Numbered from the stretch's first letter, positions 1 through 8,367 are shown. The stretch is DNA of 64,000 nucleotides from Autumnicola sp041679265 (GCF_041679265.1 NZ_JBGFSM010000004.1:1-64000); one strand, 5' to 3'. Notes: a model not told the origin generated them from the letters alone. Translations and numbers: made by a program.

Positions 1-17
1 TTACAGGCAAGATTAAA

Positions 18-49
18 AAAATATCGGGGTTTGCAAACCCCGATATTTT
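18..49. terminator. Perfect 32-bp palindrome, probable bidirectional terminator
   Basis: The 32 bases are perfectly self-complementary about the GC at 33-34, with a G+C core (CGGGG/CCCCG) bordered by an A-run on the left and a T-run on the right. This layout allows rho-independent termination in both directions. It lies downstream of hicB, which reads leftwards, and can end that transcript as well as one entering from outside the window. Confidence 0.7.
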
Positions 50-182
50 CTACTTACACAGTTTTTGAGATAGTCCCTTTCAGCCACGCCACAAGCCAAA
101 CCTTTTGTATTTTGTAACTACTTTTTCTTTTTATTTGCCAAATCAAAAGATTTGGCGGTTTAAATTTCCGGTTGGAAAAGGC

Positions 183-225
183 GCAGCTATTTGTATGGAT
201 ACGTTATTGTAGCAAGTACTTTTGC
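183..225 (+). repeat. Left imperfect inverted repeat of the hicAB island
   Basis: The core GTAGCAAGTACT (209-220) recurs, inverted, at the far side of the hicAB pair as GTAGCAAATGCT (10 of 12 identical). Both copies are preceded by a looser ATAC..GTT element. The arrangement is that of a small gene cassette with related ends. That it is mobile is inference only; no integrase or transposase lies in the window. Confidence 0.4.
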
Positions 226-231
226 GTTCTG

Positions 232-636
232 CTATGCCGTCTGCAGTAAGTTGATTCCAGAAAGTTCTTGTCCGATTTGGTGGATTCCATTTAAAATTTT
301 TTCAGCTTGTTTCGCAGAGGGTTTTTTTGTTCCTGAAACATATTGTGAAAGTAAAGTAGCATTCATCCCAATTTTTTCAGCTAAAAATTTAGCGTTAATT
401 ACTTTATAATACTTGAAAAACTGTTTGAAGTCTATCTCAAATTTAATATCCTTCGGTTCTACTTTTACCTTTTCTTCCTCAAAATAAAATTCAGTCGCTT
501 CATACGCACTGTTAATCAGTTCAGGAATGGATTGTCCTGTCGTAAATATTGGATAATCCTCTGAATACGCAGAAAAACCAGTATCTGTTTTCTCAACAGT
601 CATTATTATTTTTTTCTTTTTAGCCATAATTTTCAT
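232..636 (-). CDS. hicB: HicB-type antitoxin with C-terminal HTH
   Basis: This 134-residue protein is the probable antitoxin of a type II toxin-antitoxin pair. The N-terminal half (about residues 10-60) has the HicB partial-RNase-H-like pattern, including the FSAYSEDYPIF stretch. The C-terminal third has a helix-turn-helix of the XRE type (FLAEKIGMNATLLSQYVSG, then KKPSAKQAEKIL) expected to bind the operon's operator. Its start overlaps the hicA stop by four bases (ATGA), so the two are translationally coupled and toxin-first, the usual hicAB order. An ATG three codons further in (MAKKKK) is an alternative start. HicB proteins bind and block HicA and repress the operon; here that role is inferred from family and position. 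Confidence 0.85.
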   Translation of the reverse strand: MKIMAKKKKIIMTVEKTDTGFSAYSEDYPIFTTGQSIPELINSAYEATEFYFEEEKVKVEPKDIKFEIDFKQFFKYYKVINAKFLAEKIGMNATLLSQYVSGTKKPSAKQAEKILNGIHQIGQELSGINLLQTA

Positions 637-821
637 TTTGTAATTCCAGCGTCTTTAAGAATTTTCTTTTCCAGCCCTTTACCCATTTCTTGGCTACCGT
701 GGTTCGGAAAAATAATTGTTCCTTTTTTCGTTTCGTGTCGCATTTTTATGTGTGATCCCTTTTGCGATACCGCATACCAACCATCTTTTGTCAATATTCT
801 GTAAAGTTCGGAACATTTCAT
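633..821 (-). CDS. hicA: HicA-type mRNA interferase toxin
   Basis: This 62-residue protein has normal HicA length and the family fold signature: a KCSELYRILTKDGW first helix, then a QKGSHIKM strand carrying the catalytic histidine (GSH), and a NHGSQEMGKGLEKKILKDAG tail. HicA toxins are double-stranded-RNA-binding-like ribonucleases that cut translated mRNA. It is the first gene of the hicAB pair, immediately after a strong promoter, and nothing in it looks truncated. Its action as a toxin is inferred from family membership. Confidence 0.88.
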   Translation of the reverse strand: MKCSELYRILTKDGWYAVSQKGSHIKMRHETKKGTIIFPNHGSQEMGKGLEKKILKDAGITK

Positions 822-844
822 TCAGCTTTAATTCGATTAGACCA

Positions 845-875
845 CAAAGGTAAATTATTATTTACTTTTAAGCAA
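845..875 (-). promoter_or_regulatory. Bacteroidetes-type promoter of hicAB
   Basis: Read on the minus strand, TTG (875-873) is followed after exactly 20 nt by TACCTTTG (852-845), matching the TTG-N19/20-TAnnTTTG consensus of the Bacteroidetes primary sigma factor. The -7 box lies about 24 nt upstream of the hicA ATG. It would be the natural site for HicB autorepression, although no clear operator repeat is visible. Confidence 0.7.
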
Positions 876-892
876 GAAATTTTGTGAAAACG

Positions 893-935
893 GATTTTTA
901 GCATTTGCTACAACGTGTATGTATAAGCGTTTTTG
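893..935 (-). repeat. Right imperfect inverted repeat of the hicAB island
   Basis: The reverse complement of this stretch contains GTAGCAAATGCT preceded by ATACACGTT, pairing with the left copy at 183-225. The hicAB promoter lies just inside it, so the full TA unit is enclosed between the two repeats. The rest of 936-994 shows no gene, only a short hairpin (966-980) without a T-run. Confidence 0.4.
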
Positions 936-994
936 AATAACGGTAATTAATTCACTTTCTTCCGTAAGCTGTAACAGCTTCGGTTAAACTAAAA

Positions 995-2437
995 TCAATC
1001 TACCTGGCGGGTAAAAATTTTGCTGGTAAAATTGGTTTTAGGTGCGTCGCACACCGCACAGGTATAGTCTTCAGCTAAATCTTTAAAGGGGACTCCGGGT
1101 GCAATTCCCTGCGTTTTATCTCCATACGTTTCGTCATAAAGCGTAAGACATTCCCGGCATTGATAAACCTCAATTTCCAACACCTCCCTGGATGGGGTTT
1201 CAGGCACTTCCTCTTCTTTTTTACTACCCAATTGCTCGAAATACATCTGGCTAAGTTCCATCAATAAGCGTGGGAGTTCCACCTGGTCCACATCCTGCAC
1301 ATGGGTAATATACTCCCGGGTGTTAGGATCAAAATTTTTAGCGTATAGCAGGTTGTAAGTGTCCCTTATCTGAAATTCTGAAAATTGCCCGGGAGTGGTA
1401 TTTTTTTCTATAACCACAGAGGTGAAATAATATACCCGGCGGGTATAATTGGCAATCCCAAAGGTTAAACCATACGTGCTGATGTCATTCTGGTCAAAAT
1501 TGGCCACCAGGTATTTTTTAAGTTTCAGCGCTTCTTCATTGGCTACAGGCAAATGCCAGTTAAGTTCCAGCATAGAATGCCTTACGTTTATCCCAAATTT
1601 CCCAAGCAGTTTCTCCCACTGCAGTTTGGATTCTGCGGGAATTCCTTTCACGATAAAAGACTTCCAGGGCGTGATGCAAATCCGGCCGATTTTAGATTCG
1701 GCGCAAAGGTCGCACATGGCTTTCAGGAATTCCAGGTCGTATTTATTGTTTCTCCAGTAAAGCCCCAGCCAGTATTTACCGGTAATGGTACGATTCATCC
1801 CTTCATAATAAGGGAAAGGGTAAAAAGGCACCTGCAGGGGTTTATCAACAGTGCGATTATCGGTTTCTACCGCATCACTAACGAGATCAAAAATCATTTC
1901 CACATTTTGCGGCTCCTCCTGAAGAACATTTTCTATTGCCTGCCCAATTTTTGCAATATCCCAGCTATAAATAAGGGCCGGGTACATCTCTGCTTTGTCC
2001 CAGTTTGGCAATCTTACGTATAAGTACCAGTAATCTTCATGTTCTGAAGCTATAAAGTTAAGGTGGCCCGTAAAAAGGGGCACAAGCCGCTGTTTGGGTT
2101 CAGTAATATTTATCTTCAGGGAAGGCTCGTACCTTATCTGTTCCAGAATATTTAGATAACGGTCGCCGGTAATCCAGGAGGTGGTGGGAAAGATATCTGT
2201 GGAAACATACGAAGAAACGATATTTTCTGTAGGCTCTTCGAGAGATTTTACAATGCGCAAATTTTTGAACCTGCTCAATTCCTCCTCGTTTAAATTCTCC
2301 GGAAAAAGAATATCCTGCCTGGAGCCGAAAGAAATAGTGTTAAGTCCTGCTTCTCCGGCAGTTTCTGCAATTTGTTTTAATTCTGCGGGAGAAAGCACTC
2401 CTCCCTTTATCAGGATTCTAGGAAGATTTTTTCTCAT
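995..2437 (-). CDS. Rubredoxin-tailed nitrite/sulfite-reductase-like protein
   Basis: This 480-residue protein joins a nitrite/sulfite reductase ferredoxin-like half-domain architecture (about residues 8-70, and again around 215-340) to a complete C-terminal rubredoxin. The rubredoxin cysteines are C427, C430, C460 and C463 (CREC and CAVC) with the family loop GIAPGVPFKDL between them. The siroheme/[4Fe-4S] signature C-x5-C...C-x3-C of true reductases is absent, so nitrite or sulfite reduction is unlikely. Its ATG overlaps the stop of the nitrate reductase by four bases, placing it last in the narK-nasA run. The likely role is electron transfer to, or assembly of, the nitrate reductase (inference). 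No clear terminator follows. Confidence 0.75.
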   Translation of the reverse strand: MRKNLPRILIKGGVLSPAELKQIAETAGEAGLNTISFGSRQDILFPENLNEEELSRFKNLRIVKSLEEPTENIVSSYVSTDIFPTTSWITGDRYLNILEQIRYEPSLKINITEPKQRLVPLFTGHLNFIASEHEDYWYLYVRLPNWDKAEMYPALIYSWDIAKIGQAIENVLQEEPQNVEMIFDLVSDAVETDNRTVDKPLQVPFYPFPYYEGMNRTITGKYWLGLYWRNNKYDLEFLKAMCDLCAESKIGRICITPWKSFIVKGIPAESKLQWEKLLGKFGINVRHSMLELNWHLPVANEEALKLKKYLVANFDQNDISTYGLTFGIANYTRRVYYFTSVVIEKNTTPGQFSEFQIRDTYNLLYAKNFDPNTREYITHVQDVDQVELPRLLMELSQMYFEQLGSKKEEEVPETPSREVLEIEVYQCRECLTLYDETYGDKTQGIAPGVPFKDLAEDYTCAVCDAPKTNFTSKIFTRQVD

Positions 2438-5400
2438 ACCAGTTCTTTTGAAGTATTTAAAAGCTCACGAACTTCAGTTTTACAACTTCCGCAGCCAAGG
2501 CCGGCGCCGGTTTGATTACAGAGTTCGGTAAAATTTGTACATCCGCCTGCAATGGCTTCTTCTATATTTCCCGCGCCCACCTGGCTGCAGGAACACACCA
2601 GTTTTCCCACCACAGGTTTGGCATTCCCGGAACTGCGGAGCAATTGCTCCCTTTTATCTGACAGCTCTATTTTACTTTCTATTAAATTTTTAAACTCGGC
2701 AAATTCATTTTTATCTCCCATCAGCACTGCACCTATCAGTAAATCATCTTTTACGATACATTTTTTGTAGTAACGCTTCCGCAGATCTGTAAATACAATC
2801 TCTTCATAACTTTCATCATTTTCAGGAACATTTATTTCACCAATACTGCAGACATCGAGATCATTGAACTTCAAAATATTCATTAAAACTGAACCTCTGT
2901 AGGTACTGCTCACATCTCCTGCCATAAAGTTGGCAAGAATCGCGGCCTGCTCTTCTGCGGCAGAAGTGATCCCGAAAAGCTGGTTCCTGAATTCAGCAAT
3001 TTCCCCCAAAGCAAAAATATCAGGGTTAGAAGACTGCATATGCTGGTCCACTTTTACCCCGCGCCCGCAAGCGATGCCGCTTTCTTTGGCAATTTCTATG
3101 TTAGGCCGCGTTCCTATGGCATATACAATGGCATGTGCCGAAAGATTTTTACCACTTTTCAAGCTAATATTTAATTCGGCTGATTCTTCATCATTAAAAA
3201 CCGTGCTTACCTCATTATCAAAATAAATCTGGATGCCCCTTTCCTGCACATCCTGCGCAAGCAGTTTACTTGAAGTGAGGTCCAGCTGCCGTTCCATTAA
3301 TCGGGAAGAGCGTTGTACAATGGTAACTTTAATATTTTTATGCTTTAGTGCCGCAGCCAGTTCCAACCCCAGCAGGCCACCACCCACAATCACCACATGC
3401 TGTTGTGAAGGCGGTAATTTTGTGTTTTCCAGGTAAGCCTTAAAACTATCGGCATCCTCTTTACTTCTCATGGTGAACCTGCCCGGAAGGTGCAATTGCG
3501 CATCTTTTGGAGCAAAAGCACGGCTGCCTGTAGCAAGAATAAGCTTATCGAAAGTGTGAAAATTGCCATTATTATCTGTAACCGTTTTTTCTTCGGAATC
3601 TATTTTAGTAATAAAGCTGTTCCCATGCAGGCTTATGCGCAGCTTCTTTAGTTCTTTCTCTTTGATCTTTAAAAGTTGTTCCCAGCTCAATTCTTCGGTG
3701 ATATATTCCGGAAGCAAAACCCTGTTATAAAATGGATGAATTTCTTTTGAAAAAACATGCAGCTCATCACTCCTGTTATGGTCACGATAATTCTGAATAA
3801 ACCTGAATGCAGCCGCTCCTGCCCCGATAATGAGGATTTTTTCCTGCTTCTTCTTATATTTTGAAACCGATACCGCAGTAAACTTGAAATCGGGCTCTTT
3901 TGAAACAGGGTCCACCAAAGTATGGGTTAAATTGTTCGCCCTGTTCAGGTCATTTTTAAGTTGTTTTCCCCAGTGCATAGGCAAAAACACCACTCCTTTA
4001 CGTACATTTTCGGTAACTTTTGCCCGCACCCTTACCACTCCGTTCGGACTTTTAATTTCGGCTACATCCCCGTTTTTAATACCGTTAAGGTAAGCGTCCA
4101 CAAGATGAATTTCCAGCACCGGATCTGGATAATGGGTTTTTAGCCGGGCAACTTTGCCCGTTCTCGTCATGGTATGCCATTGGTCCCTCACCCGGCCAGT
4201 GGTTAAAATAAGTGGAAATTCTCCTGTAGGTTTTGGAGATTGATTTTCTGTTTGCTCGGGAACATTAAAAACGGCCTTTTTTGAAGGGGTATAAAATTGC
4301 CTGTCCTCAAATAACCTGGGCGTGCCGGAATGCCGGTATTCGTTTACCGGCCATTGAAATGTGCCCTCATTCTTCAGCCTGTCGTAATTGAGGTAAGAAA
4401 TATCAATATTTGTGCCCGCCGTCATAGCGGCATATTCATCATAAATTTCTGCGGTACTGCCGTAATTAAAACCCCGGAAGCCCATTTTTTTAGCGAAATC
4501 ACAAAGAATTTCAACATCTGGTTTCGCCTCTCCGGGAGGATGAATCTGCTTATTCAGGTAAGAGATGCGCCTTTCAGAATTGGTCATGGTCCCCTCTTTT
4601 TCCAGCCATCCTGCTGCAGGAAGTACCAAATCTGCATAAGGCAGCGTATCAGATTTATGGGAGATATCCTGCACTACCACAAATTTGGCATTTTTCAGGG
4701 CCTTTTCAGCTTTTCTGGCGTTTGGAAGGCTCACCACGGGATTTGTACATACAATCCAGACAGCCTTCAGTTTTCCTTCTTCCAAAGCATCAAACATCTC
4801 TGTTGCCGTATAGCCTGGTTTTGAAGAAATTTTATCTACTCCCCAAAACTGCGCGACCTCATTACGATGCTGCGGATTGGCAAGATCTTTATGCGCGGCA
4901 AGTAAATTGGCCATTCCACCCACTTCACGCCCACCCATGGCATTAGGCTGGCCGGTTAGGGAAAAAGGGCCGCAACCGGGTTTCCCCACCTGCCCGGTAA
5001 TCAAAGATAAATTCAGTAAAGAGAAATTTTTATCAGATCCTACCACGCTTTGGTTGAGCCCCATGGCCCACATACTTATAAAAGCTTTGGAGCGGCCTAT
5101 AATATTCGCCGCTTTTTTGATATCTGCGGAAGGTACCCCGCATAATTTAGAAGCTTCGTTCAAAGACATGGAAAGCACCTGGTCTTTATATTCTTTAAAA
5201 CCTTCAGTATGGTTTTTTAAGAAATTTTTATCTATAAATCCTTTTTTCAGCAATTGCCTGCCTATGGCATTGTACAGAATTACATCTGTTCCCGGGATAA
5301 GCTGAAGGTGCAAATCGGCAAAATTAGCCGAATCGGTTTTACGAGGATCTACAACAATAATTTTCACATTGGGATTTTCTTCCTTATGCTTTTCCAGTCG

Positions 5401-5490
5401 CCTGAAGAGAATAGGATGGCACCACGCGGGATTTGCCCCGGCAATAAGAAAAGCATCGGCCAGTTCAATATCATCATAACAGCCCGGCAC
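2434..5490 (-). CDS. nasA: Nitrate reductase catalytic domain fused to NAD(P)H/FAD reductase and BFD domain (main fragment)
   Basis: This is the larger, downstream part of an assimilatory nitrate reductase gene. About the first 540 residues are molybdopterin oxidoreductase plus the molydopterin-binding C-terminal domain (RDQWHTMTRTGK region). A pyridine-nucleotide-disulfide reductase module follows, with FAD motif GAGAAA and NAD motif GGGLLGLELA. It ends in a BFD-like [2Fe-2S] domain (CSC...CGSC). The same module order makes up the N-terminal part of NirB encoded nearby, so the enzyme probably takes electrons from NAD(P)H within one chain. The first codon here is a GTG inside the normal reading frame; the true N terminus (Fe-S domain) lies at 5474-5956 in another frame. 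Correcting one base gives a continuous protein of 1173 residues. Confidence 0.85.
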   Translation of the reverse strand: MPGCYDDIELADAFLIAGANPAWCHPILFRRLEKHKEENPNVKIIVVDPRKTDSANFADLHLQLIPGTDVILYNAIGRQLLKKGFIDKNFLKNHTEGFKEYKDQVLSMSLNEASKLCGVPSADIKKAANIIGRSKAFISMWAMGLNQSVVGSDKNFSLLNLSLITGQVGKPGCGPFSLTGQPNAMGGREVGGMANLLAAHKDLANPQHRNEVAQFWGVDKISSKPGYTATEMFDALEEGKLKAVWIVCTNPVVSLPNARKAEKALKNAKFVVVQDISHKSDTLPYADLVLPAAGWLEKEGTMTNSERRISYLNKQIHPPGEAKPDVEILCDFAKKMGFRGFNYGSTAEIYDEYAAMTAGTNIDISYLNYDRLKNEGTFQWPVNEYRHSGTPRLFEDRQFYTPSKKAVFNVPEQTENQSPKPTGEFPLILTTGRVRDQWHTMTRTGKVARLKTHYPDPVLEIHLVDAYLNGIKNGDVAEIKSPNGVVRVRAKVTENVRKGVVFLPMHWGKQLKNDLNRANNLTHTLVDPVSKEPDFKFTAVSVSKYKKKQEKILIIGAGAAAFRFIQNYRDHNRSDELHVFSKEIHPFYNRVLLPEYITEELSWEQLLKIKEKELKKLRISLHGNSFITKIDSEEKTVTDNNGNFHTFDKLILATGSRAFAPKDAQLHLPGRFTMRSKEDADSFKAYLENTKLPPSQQHVVIVGGGLLGLELAAALKHKNIKVTIVQRSSRLMERQLDLTSSKLLAQDVQERGIQIYFDNEVSTVFNDEESAELNISLKSGKNLSAHAIVYAIGTRPNIEIAKESGIACGRGVKVDQHMQSSNPDIFALGEIAEFRNQLFGITSAAEEQAAILANFMAGDVSSTYRGSVLMNILKFNDLDVCSIGEINVPENDESYEEIVFTDLRKRYYKKCIVKDDLLIGAVLMGDKNEFAEFKNLIESKIELSDKREQLLRSSGNAKPVVGKLVCSCSQVGAGNIEEAIAGGCTNFTELCNQTGAGLGCGSCKTEVRELLNTSKELV

Positions 5491-5956
5491 AGAATCTTCT
5501 CCAAAGGTTTTTTTTATAGCCCACCACCGCCGAGCTCATACAAAGCCTGGAATTAGTGTCGATATTATTGGTTCCAAGGAAACCCTTGGTAAGTTTGTTA
5601 GCGATATAATACTCTTCGGTAAGGCATTGCCCGGATACATAAAATCCCACGCTATCGGGTCCATGTTTCCTGATAGTAGATTTAAAAACCCCGGCTGCTC
5701 TCTCCATCGCGGCGTCCCAGCTTACCCGTTCGCGGGGATGGGAGCGGCTCCAGCGCATTTCAGGATAAAGTACCCTGTCTGAAGTGTCATTAACCACATA
5801 ATGCAGGTTCATCCCTTTGGAACAAAGCATACCTTTATTAACAGGATGATCTTTGTCCCCTTCCACAGTTACCCGGTTGCGGGCATCTTTTTTCACCACC
5901 ACTCCACATCCAACTCCACAGTATGAACAGGTACTTTTCACTTCTTTTTCCAGCAT
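5474..5956 (-). CDS. nasA: Nitrate reductase N-terminal fragment with [4Fe-4S] domain
   Basis: This 160-residue reading frame encodes the start of the nitrate reductase. It carries the Fe4S4 ligands C10-x2-C13-x3-C17-x27-C45 and the beginning of the molybdopterin domain, up to the conserved NSRLCMSSAVVGY stretch. After residue 149 the frame is wrong (NLWRRFCAGLL) because of the A8 run. NasA-type enzymes are cytoplasmic Mo-bis-MGD reductases that turn nitrate into nitrite for NirBD; there is no Tat signal here, consistent with the cytoplasm. It follows narK by about 126 nt, a spacer with a 9-bp inverted repeat (6001-6048) but no clear terminator, so co-transcription with narK is likely. Confidence 0.85.
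   Translation of the reverse strand: MLEKEVKSTCSYCGVGCGVVVKKDARNRVTVEGDKDHPVNKGMLCSKGMNLHYVVNDTSDRVLYPEMRWSRSHPRERVSWDAAMERAAGVFKSTIRKHGPDSVGFYVSGQCLTEEYYIANKLTKGFLGTNNIDTNSRLCMSSAVVGYKKNLWRRFCAGLL
5508..5515 (-). other. Frameshift at an A8/T8 homopolymer in nasA
   Basis: On the coding strand the sequence TAT-A8-CC shifts the frame. With seven As the codons read TAT AAA AAA ACC TTT GGA GAA GAT (YKKTFGED) straight into the downstream frame; with eight they run into a stop within 11 codons. Whether this is a real mutation, a slippage site or a sequencing error cannot be decided from the sequence. Confidence 0.85.
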
Positions 5957-6082
5957 ATGCCGAATATTTAATTACAAATTTGGCTTTTTTAAACACATAA
6001 GAAAAGCGCCGGCTTCATTATTATGAAATCACCAAAAAAGCGCTTTTCATTTTCTTTTTTCCTGATTTTAAGCAAGTCCTGT

Positions 6083-7504
6083 TTAAGCATTTGCAGGTAC
6101 GGCATTTGCCGCAGCACCTTCCAGCTCTTTCTGGGCCACTTTTTCATCTTTAACAGAAAAACGTATCGCCAGCGCCACAACCCCGGTAACCACTACAGTT
6201 GCCCCTATTAATAGATAACCTTCGGAAACTGCCTGTGCCGAAGCTGCTGCCTGTGCCGAACGGATTACTTCTTCGCCCATGCCCTGGTTTGCCGCGATAG
6301 CCACTTTCTCTGAAGCTGCCGATTTAAATTTAAGCAGCATGGCAGCCAGAAAGGCCCCTACGTTTCCACCTGCACCAACAATCCCTGAAATGGAACCGAT
6401 AGCCTTTTTGTTGATAAAAGGCACTACAGAGAAAGTTGCTCCTTCAGCCATTTGAACAGATAAACTGAACAGAATAAGAAAGACTATTGCTATATAAAGA
6501 TTAGTCATCAGGGAAAAAGTAGAAAGCATTACTCCCTGGGCAGCCATTATAGATGCCAGAAAAACCACTCTCCCGCGCAGGCCTTTTAATTTGCCAAACC
6601 GGTCTCCAAAGAAGCCGCCAAGAGTTCGGGCAAAAATATTCATAAGGGCAAAGGAAAGTACAATATTACCCGCAGTTATTCTTTCCAGTTGAAAAGTATT
6701 CTGAAGGTAATCGTCCATAGTGCCGTAGACCGTTAACTCAATTCCAAAGCAGCCGGCATATACCATAAACAGGATCCAAACCCGATAATCTTTTAATGCG
6801 GTAAGAAAACCAACCTGGTCTTTTTTCATTTCCGGAAGATCATCGGTTTCGGCGAGTTCACTAAAATTGCCTTCCGGGGTATCTTTGGTAAAGAAAAAAT
6901 AGACCAGTCCCATAGTAAAACAAAGAATTCCCGCAATTATCAGGGAATATCTCCATGCTGAAGCTTCAGCTGCGCCAAAGCCTATTACCAATGCTGCAAT
7001 TACAGGCATTCCCAGCCGGTTAGCCCCGCCTCCAAGATTTCCCCAGCCTGCGGAAGTTGCGTTAGCGGTTCCCACAACATTTGATGAAAACATAAGAGAG
7101 GTATGAACCTGGGTAATTACAAAAGAAGCACCTATAAATCCTGTCAATAATCTGCAGACAAGAAATTGCAGGGGCGTTTGCACAAAGCCGGTTAGAATTA
7201 CCGGAATTGCACCTAAAATAAGCAGCCAGGTATAACAAAGCCTTGGGCCGTAGCGGTCACATAATTTTCCTATTAGCAGCCTGGCGAACACAGTTCCCGT
7301 AACTGCAAGTACTACAGAATTCCATTTTTGGGCAGGAGTCAGGTTTAAGTCTTTAACTACATCCGGCATAAATGGAACTACCCCAAACCAGGCAAAAAAG
7401 CAAAGAAAGAAGGCAAAAGACGTAATCCAAAAAGTACGAACAGGAATGCTTTTTACATTAAGAAGATCAAATTTTGTTGCTTTTGCAGAAGTTGAATTTT
7501 TCAT
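6083..7504 (-). CDS. narK: NarK-type nitrate/nitrite MFS transporter
   Basis: This 473-residue inner membrane protein has twelve predicted hydrophobic segments. It shows the nitrate/nitrite porter hallmarks of the NNP family: FFLCFFAWFGVVPFMPDV in the first helix, LCDRYGPR after helix 2, and two glycine-rich signature helices (TSAGWGNLGGGANRLGMP and SGIVGAGGNVGAFLAAMLL). It imports nitrate for the adjoining nitrate reductase or exchanges it for nitrite. Its start lies 27 nt from a perfect inverted repeat also present before nirB, so it is probably nitrate-regulated. The C terminus has an Ala-rich tail of no known function. narK plus nasA plus the rubredoxin protein form one leftward run. Confidence 0.92.
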   Translation of the reverse strand: MKNSTSAKATKFDLLNVKSIPVRTFWITSFAFFLCFFAWFGVVPFMPDVVKDLNLTPAQKWNSVVLAVTGTVFARLLIGKLCDRYGPRLCYTWLLILGAIPVILTGFVQTPLQFLVCRLLTGFIGASFVITQVHTSLMFSSNVVGTANATSAGWGNLGGGANRLGMPVIAALVIGFGAAEASAWRYSLIIAGILCFTMGLVYFFFTKDTPEGNFSELAETDDLPEMKKDQVGFLTALKDYRVWILFMVYAGCFGIELTVYGTMDDYLQNTFQLERITAGNIVLSFALMNIFARTLGGFFGDRFGKLKGLRGRVVFLASIMAAQGVMLSTFSLMTNLYIAIVFLILFSLSVQMAEGATFSVVPFINKKAIGSISGIVGAGGNVGAFLAAMLLKFKSAASEKVAIAANQGMGEEVIRSAQAAASAQAVSEGYLLIGATVVVTGVVALAIRFSVKDEKVAQKELEGAAANAVPANA

Positions 7505-7519
7505 AATATCAATATTTTA

Positions 7520-7588
7520 CAAAAACTAAATTAAGTATAATTACTTAATTAATACTTATAAAATACGTATTAATAAAAAAATTACGTA
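7520..7588 (-). promoter_or_regulatory. narK promoter with nitrate-regulon operator
   Basis: TTAAGTA-TAAT-TACTTAA (7531-7548) is a perfect 7-4-7 inverted repeat. Directly downstream on the minus strand is TAGTTTTTG (7528-7520), one base longer than the Bacteroidetes -7 consensus. Two TACGTA palindromes lie further upstream (7564-7569 and 7583-7588). The nirB promoter has the same set, so these are likely binding sites of the NarL-like regulator encoded just upstream, or of a Crp/Fnr protein. The half-site TACTTA resembles NarL heptamers (TACYYMT). Confidence 0.65.
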
Positions 7589-7668
7589 GTCGATAATTTT
7601 ATAGCTGTTACTTAGCCTTTTTTGCTGAAATTGCAGATTACCCGCCTCAGGAGTAAAAAATTAAAAAT

Positions 7669-7696
7669 AAAGTAGTGAGTTTTACTAAGCCAGCTG
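7669..7696 (+). repeat. Short direct repeat, copy A (end of response regulator gene)
   Basis: This 28-bp stretch covers the stop codon of the response regulator gene and matches 8368-8396 at the stop of the kinase gene, with a few substitutions and a single-base gap. Both genes therefore end in Gln-Leu-Ala-stop and share the following 15 or so untranslated bases. The pair brackets exactly one gene, as if produced by recombination or duplication. Confidence 0.5.
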
Positions 7697-8341
7697 ATAT
7701 TCCCTGGCTACGTTGGTAAGTTCTATAAGATTTTTGACATTCAGTTTTTTCATCAAGTTAAAACGATGCACCTCAGCCGTTCTTTTACTAATTGACAGCT
7801 CCTCACCTATTTCTTTATTGCTTTTCCCCTGCAACACCAGAGCCAGTATCTGTTTTTCCCTTTTTGTAAGATTAAAAGGATCTTCTACAGGAGCCTGCTT
7901 CTTTGGTACGGTGGCCGCGTTTGTGAAGTTATTAACAAGTATGGACGAAATGTCGCCAGAGAAATATTTTCCGCCTTCAGCAACTTTATGTAGTGCTTTA
8001 AGTAACTCTCCTTTACTGGCTCCTTTTAGCAAATAACCATCGGCACCTGCATGTATAGACTGCACTACGTATTCTTCGGAATCATGCATAGAAAGAACCA
8101 GCGTTTTAACCGGCCAATTATTTTCGTTGATTTTGCTTACCACCTCAATCCCGTTCATACCTGGCATACGTATATCTACCAATAATAAATCGGCATCGGA
8201 ATCCTTCAGGATTTCTATGGCTTCCAAACCATCTGAAGCTTCATCTATTACTTCTATATCTGCTTCATCTTCCAGTAAAGCTTTAATGCCATCTCTAACC
8301 AATACATGATCATCGGCAAGGACTATACGTATATTGTTCAT
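7685..8341 (-). CDS. NarL/FixJ-family response regulator
   Basis: This 218-residue regulator has an N-terminal receiver domain with the acidic pair D10/D11, phosphoacceptor D56 (LLLVDIRMPG) and a TLVLSMHD switch strand. A C-terminal LuxR-type helix-turn-helix follows (about residues 152-215, LTKREKQILALVLQGKSNKEIGEEL). It sits 43 nt after a NarX-like histidine kinase on the same strand, and the pair belongs to the nirBD run, so it most likely activates nitrate genes in response to nitrate or nitrite. Upstream, the 8353-8365 region contains TACTT-TAT-AAGTA, made of the same half-sites as the narK and nirB operators but in opposite order, suggesting autoregulation. Confidence 0.88.
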   Translation of the reverse strand: MNNIRIVLADDHVLVRDGIKALLEDEADIEVIDEASDGLEAIEILKDSDADLLLVDIRMPGMNGIEVVSKINENNWPVKTLVLSMHDSEEYVVQSIHAGADGYLLKGASKGELLKALHKVAEGGKYFSGDISSILVNNFTNAATVPKKQAPVEDPFNLTKREKQILALVLQGKSNKEIGEELSISKRTAEVHRFNLMKKLNVKNLIELTNVAREYQLA

Positions 8342-8367
8342 CTTATATTATTATACTTTATAAGTAC

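Noticed and set aside
966..980. Hairpin AAGCTG-TAA-CAGCTT after the rubredoxin gene as a terminator
   Set aside because: Only six base pairs and no following T-run on the minus strand.
1553..2023. 156-codon frame on the plus strand inside the rubredoxin gene
   Set aside because: It is antisense to a gene with clear domains and has no recognisable motif or start context.
4330..4824. 164-codon plus-strand frame inside nasA
   Set aside because: Opposite strand of conserved molybdopterin domain; composition is that of a shadow frame.
6001..6048. Inverted repeat GAAAAGCGC/GCGCTTTTC between narK and nasA as a terminator
   Set aside because: A 30-nt loop and no T-run on the transcribed strand; not convincing as a terminator.
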